A stretch of DNA of 9,774 nucleotides, taken from the NCBI GenBank assembly GCA_044450785.1, contig JBIOJM010000370.1, positions 1-9,774 on the forward strand, given 5' to 3'. Below the pieces are notes generated by a model. That model saw only the letters and a program-made list of their open reading frames with translations, made no database searches and was not told where the DNA came from. The position numbers were made by a program, and so were the translations under genes. This document shows positions 6,393 to 9,774 of the stretch, piece by piece (the stretch's first letter is position 1; the number at the start of each line of letters is the position of its first letter). This stretch comes from JBIOJM01 sp044450785 (GTDB lineage: Bacteria; Planctomycetota; Planctomycetia; Isosphaerales; Isosphaeraceae).

Positions 6393-6752
6393 ATGTCGCA
6401 AGGTCCCCGCCGTCATCTCCGCCTCGAAAATGTTGACGGAGTGACCGTTGTCAGTTTCGTTGACTCCAAGATCGTCACCGAGGAGAACATCCAGGAGGTA
6501 GGCGACCAGCTCTACAGCTTGGTTGAGGACGAGGGTCACAAGAACCTGCTGCTGAATTTCGGCAATGTTCAGTACCTTTCGAGTGCCGCGCTCGGCAAGC
6601 TGATCAACCTCAAGAAGAAAGCGGCCGCGGTCAAGGGCAAGCTCAAGCTCTGCTGCATCCACCCCGACCTGCTCGAGGTCTTCCGCATTACCCGGCTCGA
6701 CCAAGTCTTCGAGATTTATGGCGACGAGCAGTCGGCCCTCGACAAGTTTTGA
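6393..6752 (+). CDS. STAS-domain protein, anti-sigma-factor-antagonist-like
   Basis: This 119-residue, single-domain STAS protein resembles the SpoIIAA/RsbV group. Such proteins usually take part in partner switching: an anti-sigma kinase phosphorylates a Ser, which controls release of a sigma factor or other effector. The fold pattern is strands 17-23, helix 30-45, strand 50-55 (NLLLNF), then the phospho-loop YLSSAALGKL (61-70), helix 65-78, strand 83-87, helix 91-98 and a final strand near 106. Ser63/Ser64 occupy the phospho-acceptor position of the family. The start is the ATG at 6393 with AGGAG ten bases upstream; an upstream in-frame start at 6318 lacks such support. No kinase or sigma gene is visible in the window, so its partner is elsewhere. 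It ends 13 bases before the probable mutS start, implying co-transcription; a functional tie to mismatch repair is not shown. Confidence 0.92.
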   Translation: MSQGPRRHLRLENVDGVTVVSFVDSKIVTEENIQEVGDQLYSLVEDEGHKNLLLNFGNVQYLSSAALGKLINLKKKAAAVKGKLKLCCIHPDLLEVFRITRLDQVFEIYGDEQSALDKF

Positions 6753-6765
6753 TCGAACGCCTTCT

Positions 6766-9378
6766 GTGAATGAGTCGCTGACACCGATGATGCAGCAGTA
6801 TCGCGAGCTCAAAGCCCGCGATCCGGATGCTCTTCTGCTCTTTCGGATGGGCGATTTCTACGAAATGTTCGGCGAGGACGCCGAACGGGCCGCGCCCTTG
6901 CTCGGCCTGGCCTTGACCTCTCGCGACAAGGGGGCCGACTCGCTGCCGATGGCGGGTTTCCCCCATCCGGCCCTCGATTCTTACCTGGCCAAGATCATTC
7001 AGGCAGGCCTCCGCGCAGCGGTCTGCGAACAAGTGGAGGACCCGCGCGAGGCCAAGGGGCTGGTCAAGCGCGACGTGGTCCGGATCGTGACTCCGGGCAC
7101 GTTGACGGACGACGACTTGCTCGATCCTCGCACGGCCAATTATCTGGCGTCGATCGTCGAGGTGGGCGGTAAGCTGGGGCTGGCCTGGGTCGAGCTCTCG
7201 ACTGGGCGGTTTTCGCTCACGAGCCTGATGCGGACCGAGCTCATCGACGAGATCGCGCGGCTCAACCCGGCCGAGATCCTGATCTCGGAGCTGGCCCTCG
7301 ATGCACCTTGGGCGCGCTTGCTCCGCGGCCAGTCCGGCTCGTTGATCACGGTCCGCCCTTCCTGGGACTTCCAGCCCGAACAGGCCCGCAAGACGCTCAA
7401 CGAACAGTTCCGGACCACGACCCTGGCCGGGTTCGGCATCGACGATCGAAGCCACGAAGTCCAGGCCGCCGGCGCGCTCACCGCCTACCTGCGCGACACA
7501 CAGAAGTCGTCGCTCGGGCATATCACCCGGCTCATCCCCTACCGCCGCGCCGATACGCTGGCGCTCGACGAGATGACCCGGCGCAGCCTCGAGCTGGTCC
7601 GCACCCTCCGCGAAGGAAAACGCGAAGGCTCCCTGCTCAGCGTCATCGACTGCTCGGCCACGCCGATGGGAGCTCGGCAACTGGCCGAGTGGCTCACGGC
7701 GCCGCTCACCTCCGCCGAGCTCATCACCGAACGACTCGACGCCGTCGAGGAGTTGTTCAACCAGTCGGCCCTCCGGGGCGATATCAGGACCTTGCTCAGC
7801 CAGTCATACGACCTGGAGCGGCTGGCCGCGCGCGTCGGAACGGGGCGGGCCACCCCGCGCGACCTGGTCGCGCTGGCCAAGACCCTCGCGATCCTTCCCA
7901 AGCTCAAGGCCCGGCTGACCGCTCGAGCGTCGCAGCGCTTGAATCAGCTCGAGGCGGCCCTGGAGCTCTGTCCCGAGGTCCGCGCGGAGATCGAGGCCGC
8001 GCTGGTCGACGACCCGCCCCTGACGGTCAAGGAAGGTGGGTTGATCCGCGAAGGCTACCATCCCGGTCTCGACGAGCTGCGAGCCGATGCCAAGGGAGGT
8101 AAGTCATGGATCGCCAGGTTCCAGGCCGATCAGGTGCGGCGCACCGGGATCCAGAACCTCAAGGTCGGATATAACAAGGTCTTCGGCTACTACATCGAGA
8201 TCACTCACGCCCAGGCGCAGGCCCGGGGCGCCAGTATCCCCAGCGATTACATCCGCAAGCAGACCGTCAAGAACGCCGAGCGGTACATCACGCCGGAGCT
8301 CAAGGAACACGAGGAGAAAGTCCTCCGCGCCGAGGACCGCGCCTGCGAGCTGGAATATGAGCTGTTCACGACGCTGCGCGACCGGGTCTCGGCCGAGGCC
8401 CCGCGGTTGATCCAGGCCGGTGCGGTCCTCGCCCAGCTCGATGTGCTGGCCGCCTTGGCCGAGCTCGCCAACCGGCACGGCTACTGCCGCCCGGAGATCG
8501 TCGCGGATCCGATCTTCGAGGTCGAGGCCGGCCGCCATCCCGTGCTCGACTCGCTCCTGGCCGCCGGCCAGTTCGTGCCCAACGACGTCCAGCTCGGCAC
8601 CGACCGCGGATCAATCCTCGTGATCACCGGACCGAACATGGCGGGCAAGAGCACGTATATCCGCCAGGTCGCCTTGATCGCGATCATGGCGCACCTGGGG
8701 AGTTTCGTCCCCGCCAGACGTGCCCGGATCGGCATCGTCGACCGCTTGTTCGCCCGCGTCGGTGCGACCGACGACCTCAGCCGCAGCCAGAGCACCTTCA
8801 TGGTCGAGATGACGGAGACGGCCAACATCCTCAACAACGCCTCGCCCCACAGCCTCGTGATCTTGGACGAGATCGGCCGCGGCACCAGCACCTTCGACGG
8901 CATCTCCCTGGCCTGGGCCATCACCGAGCACATCCACGATGCGATCGGCTGCCGCACCCTCTTCGCCACCCACTACCACGAGCTGGTGGAGCTCGAGAAG
9001 ACCAAGCCTCGCCTCAAGAATGCCAACGTGGCGGTCCGCGAAGCGGACGGGGAGATCCTCTTCCTGTACCAGATCGTCCCCGGCGGGGCCGACCAGAGCT
9101 ACGGCATCCACGTTGCCCGGCTGGCGGGCGTGCCCGCCACCGTCCTCGAGCGAGCCCGTGAGATCCTCAAGTTCCTCGAGAAGCAACATGGGCCCGATCC
9201 CGGCTTGCCCGAGGGGCCGATCCGGCGCAAGGTGAAAACCGGTCGAGCCCTGACCGGAAGCCTGTTCGCCGCGCTTCCGGACCCACTTCTCAATGAGCTC
9301 CGCCAGGTCGATCCCAATGGACTTACGCCGGAACAGACCGTAGACCTGCTCCGGCGGCTTCGCGAGCTGGCGGGCTGA
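6766..9378 (+). CDS. mutS: DNA mismatch repair protein MutS
   Basis: This is a full-length MutS (about 870 residues; E. coli 853) that recognises mispaired bases and short loops and starts mismatch repair with ATP and MutL. The opening TPMMQQY and GDFYEMF carry the Phe-x-Glu mismatch wedge (Phe31, Glu33). A connector and core/lever region follow (about 120-560), with the clamp stretch NLKVGYNKVFGYYIE near 464-478. The ATPase domain has Walker A GPNMAGKST (622-630), STFMVEM (676-682) and Walker B VILDEIGRGTS (698-708; Asp701, Glu702). The C-terminus has a short LTPEQTVDLLRRL helix. It has the mismatch domain and no Smr domain, so it is MutS1, not MutS2. The start is uncertain. A GTG at 6766 gives VNESLTPMMQQY and clears the STAS stop by 13 bases. 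An ATG at 6718 would overlap the STAS gene by 35 bases and add 16 low-complexity residues. Neither has a clear Shine-Dalgarno. No mutL is in the window. Confidence 0.96.
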   Translation: MNESLTPMMQQYRELKARDPDALLLFRMGDFYEMFGEDAERAAPLLGLALTSRDKGADSLPMAGFPHPALDSYLAKIIQAGLRAAVCEQVEDPREAKGLVKRDVVRIVTPGTLTDDDLLDPRTANYLASIVEVGGKLGLAWVELSTGRFSLTSLMRTELIDEIARLNPAEILISELALDAPWARLLRGQSGSLITVRPSWDFQPEQARKTLNEQFRTTTLAGFGIDDRSHEVQAAGALTAYLRDTQKSSLGHITRLIPYRRADTLALDEMTRRSLELVRTLREGKREGSLLSVIDCSATPMGARQLAEWLTAPLTSAELITERLDAVEELFNQSALRGDIRTLLSQSYDLERLAARVGTGRATPRDLVALAKTLAILPKLKARLTARASQRLNQLEAALELCPEVRAEIEAALVDDPPLTVKEGGLIREGYHPGLDELRADAKGGKSWIARFQADQVRRTGIQNLKVGYNKVFGYYIEITHAQAQARGASIPSDYIRKQTVKNAERYITPELKEHEEKVLRAEDRACELEYELFTTLRDRVSAEAPRLIQAGAVLAQLDVLAALAELANRHGYCRPEIVADPIFEVEAGRHPVLDSLLAAGQFVPNDVQLGTDRGSILVITGPNMAGKSTYIRQVALIAIMAHLGSFVPARRARIGIVDRLFARVGATDDLSRSQSTFMVEMTETANILNNASPHSLVILDEIGRGTSTFDGISLAWAITEHIHDAIGCRTLFATHYHELVELEKTKPRLKNANVAVREADGEILFLYQIVPGGADQSYGIHVARLAGVPATVLERAREILKFLEKQHGPDPGLPEGPIRRKVKTGRALTGSLFAALPDPLLNELRQVDPNGLTPEQTVDLLRRLRELAG

Positions 9379-9495
9379 TCGTGGGATCAATGAGAGGCTA
9401 ACCCGATGCGCCAGGTTTGATGTTGCGCTGTTTTCTGCTGAATTCACGACACGGCCCGGTATTCCTTCACAAAGAGACTACACACGGGCGTGTTT
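9379..9495. other. Intergenic gap between mutS and a convergent gene
   Basis: These 117 bases lie between the 3' end of mutS and the 3' end of the minus-strand gene entering from the right. A short stem, ACAC-GGGC-GTGT followed by TTT, lies at 9482-9496. It is too small to call a terminator with confidence, though its position after mutS is suitable. Nothing else is recognised here. Confidence 0.3.
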
Positions 9496-9531
9496 TCAAG
9501 CGTCATTTGCGTCGCTTGCGTCGTTTGCGTC
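9496..9531 (-). repeat. 9-base tandem repeat that would encode Asp-Ala-Asn units
   Basis: Read on the minus strand, the segment is GACGCAAAC, GACGCAAGC, GACGCAAAT, GACGCTTGA. It translates as Asp-Ala-Asn, Asp-Ala-Ser, Asp-Ala-Asn, Asp-Ala, stop. It follows directly on the end of the right-edge gene but is displaced by one base from that gene's frame, whose TGA stop (9530-9532) overlaps the first repeat codon. From memory, Asp-Ala-Asn-type and similar three-residue repeat tails occur at the ends of primase-helicase-like proteins in planctomycetes and related bacteria; I cannot confirm this here. Confidence 0.7.
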
Positions 9532-9774
9532 ACGCCGTCGCATGGACTTGAGCTGCGTCCGGGTCTCCGTGAATCTGCTCGTGGGGGCAACTCTCTATCT
9601 CACCCACACTTACGTGCGGCTCTTCCGGTATCGGAGGTTTTGTGCTCATGATCTCGATGAAACGCTTTTCGCGGGTTTTGAGGAACGTAATGGAGACGCC
9701 GTGCATGCCCAATTGGGGGGCGATGCGGCGCAGCGCCACCGAGAGCGACCGCGGCGTTTTCGGCCAACCGGGCG
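9530..9774 (-). CDS. C-terminal fragment of a primase-helicase-like replication protein (runs off the right edge)
   Basis: The gene enters from beyond 9774; about 81 codons are visible. The first visible residues, GWPKTPRSLSVALRRIAP followed by LGMHGVSITFLKTREKRFIEI, look like the C-terminal winged helix of phage- and plasmid-type primase/helicase (AAA ATPase) proteins. That family typically shows a WPK(S/T)PR-LS--LRR-AP--R--G motif before a short basic strand. The match is from recalled family patterns, not a search. The remaining 39 or so residues are a polar, probably disordered tail ending HATA, then TGA. Skipping one T at that stop would continue the protein into an Asp-Ala-Asn repeat tail ending at 9496, so a frameshift, real or from sequencing, is possible. 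A GTG at 9739 lies inside the motif and is not the start. The gene converges on mutS and may mark an integrated element. Confidence 0.5.
   Translation of the reverse strand, partial: PGWPKTPRSLSVALRRIAPQLGMHGVSITFLKTREKRFIEIMSTKPPIPEEPHVSVGEIESCPHEQIHGDPDAAQVHATA

Noticed and set aside
6688..9447. Long minus-strand frames (6688-7680, 8611-9447) over mutS
   Set aside because: They are antisense shadows of a complete mutS and show no recognisable family motif.
9482..9496. ACAC-GGGC-GTGT-TTT as the mutS intrinsic terminator
   Set aside because: The stem is only four to five base pairs with a short T-run; the position is suitable but the structure is too weak to call.

Overview
The window looks like chromosomal DNA from a GC-rich planctomycete, most likely of the Isosphaera/Singulisphaera type. 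The diagnosis rests on the adjacent DUF1549/DUF1553 (planctomycete cytochrome-like) and DUF1501 genes, a planctomycete-style STAS protein, and intergenic arrays of short tandem repeats. No rRNA, tRNA, CRISPR array or recognisable transposase is present.

Left part (1-1860), genes on the minus strand. A 40-residue ribosomal protein bTHX (1734-1856) comes first in the direction of transcription. It is followed by a 79-residue protein with a possible beta-grasp fold and a near-terminal Gly-Gly (1200-1439), then by an unrecognised 287-residue protein (258-1121). Repeat arrays lie after each of the three.

Centre (1998-5971), plus strand. A lipoprotein-like, multi-domain DUF1549/DUF1553 protein with two c-type haem motifs is followed 68 bases later by a Tat-exported DUF1501 protein. 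The pair transcribes away from bTHX, from a shared 141-base divergent region. It is a classic planctomycete two-gene unit, probably acting outside the cytoplasm; its substrate is unknown.

Right-centre (5972-9378), plus strand. A large inverted heptamer array (5972-6214) is followed by a leader, a STAS anti-sigma-factor-antagonist-like gene (6393-6752) and, immediately after it, mutS (6766-9378). The two genes are probably co-transcribed.

Right edge (9379-9774). A minus-strand gene enters from outside the window. Its visible end resembles the C-terminal winged helix of phage/plasmid-type primase-helicases. A 9-base repeat that would encode Asp-Ala-Asn units sits one nucleotide out of frame just past its stop codon, so an accessory element may begin beyond the edge.

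The most unusual signal is the repeats. Three unrelated 7-base motifs (CATCCTT, AGTTTTC, CTTGGTC) each form arms in inverted orientation, and each array touches or supplies the stop codon of the gene before it. In the two larger arrays the variant outermost unit is the same on both arms, as if the arms were the ends of a defined element. These are direct sequence observations; the mechanism is inference.
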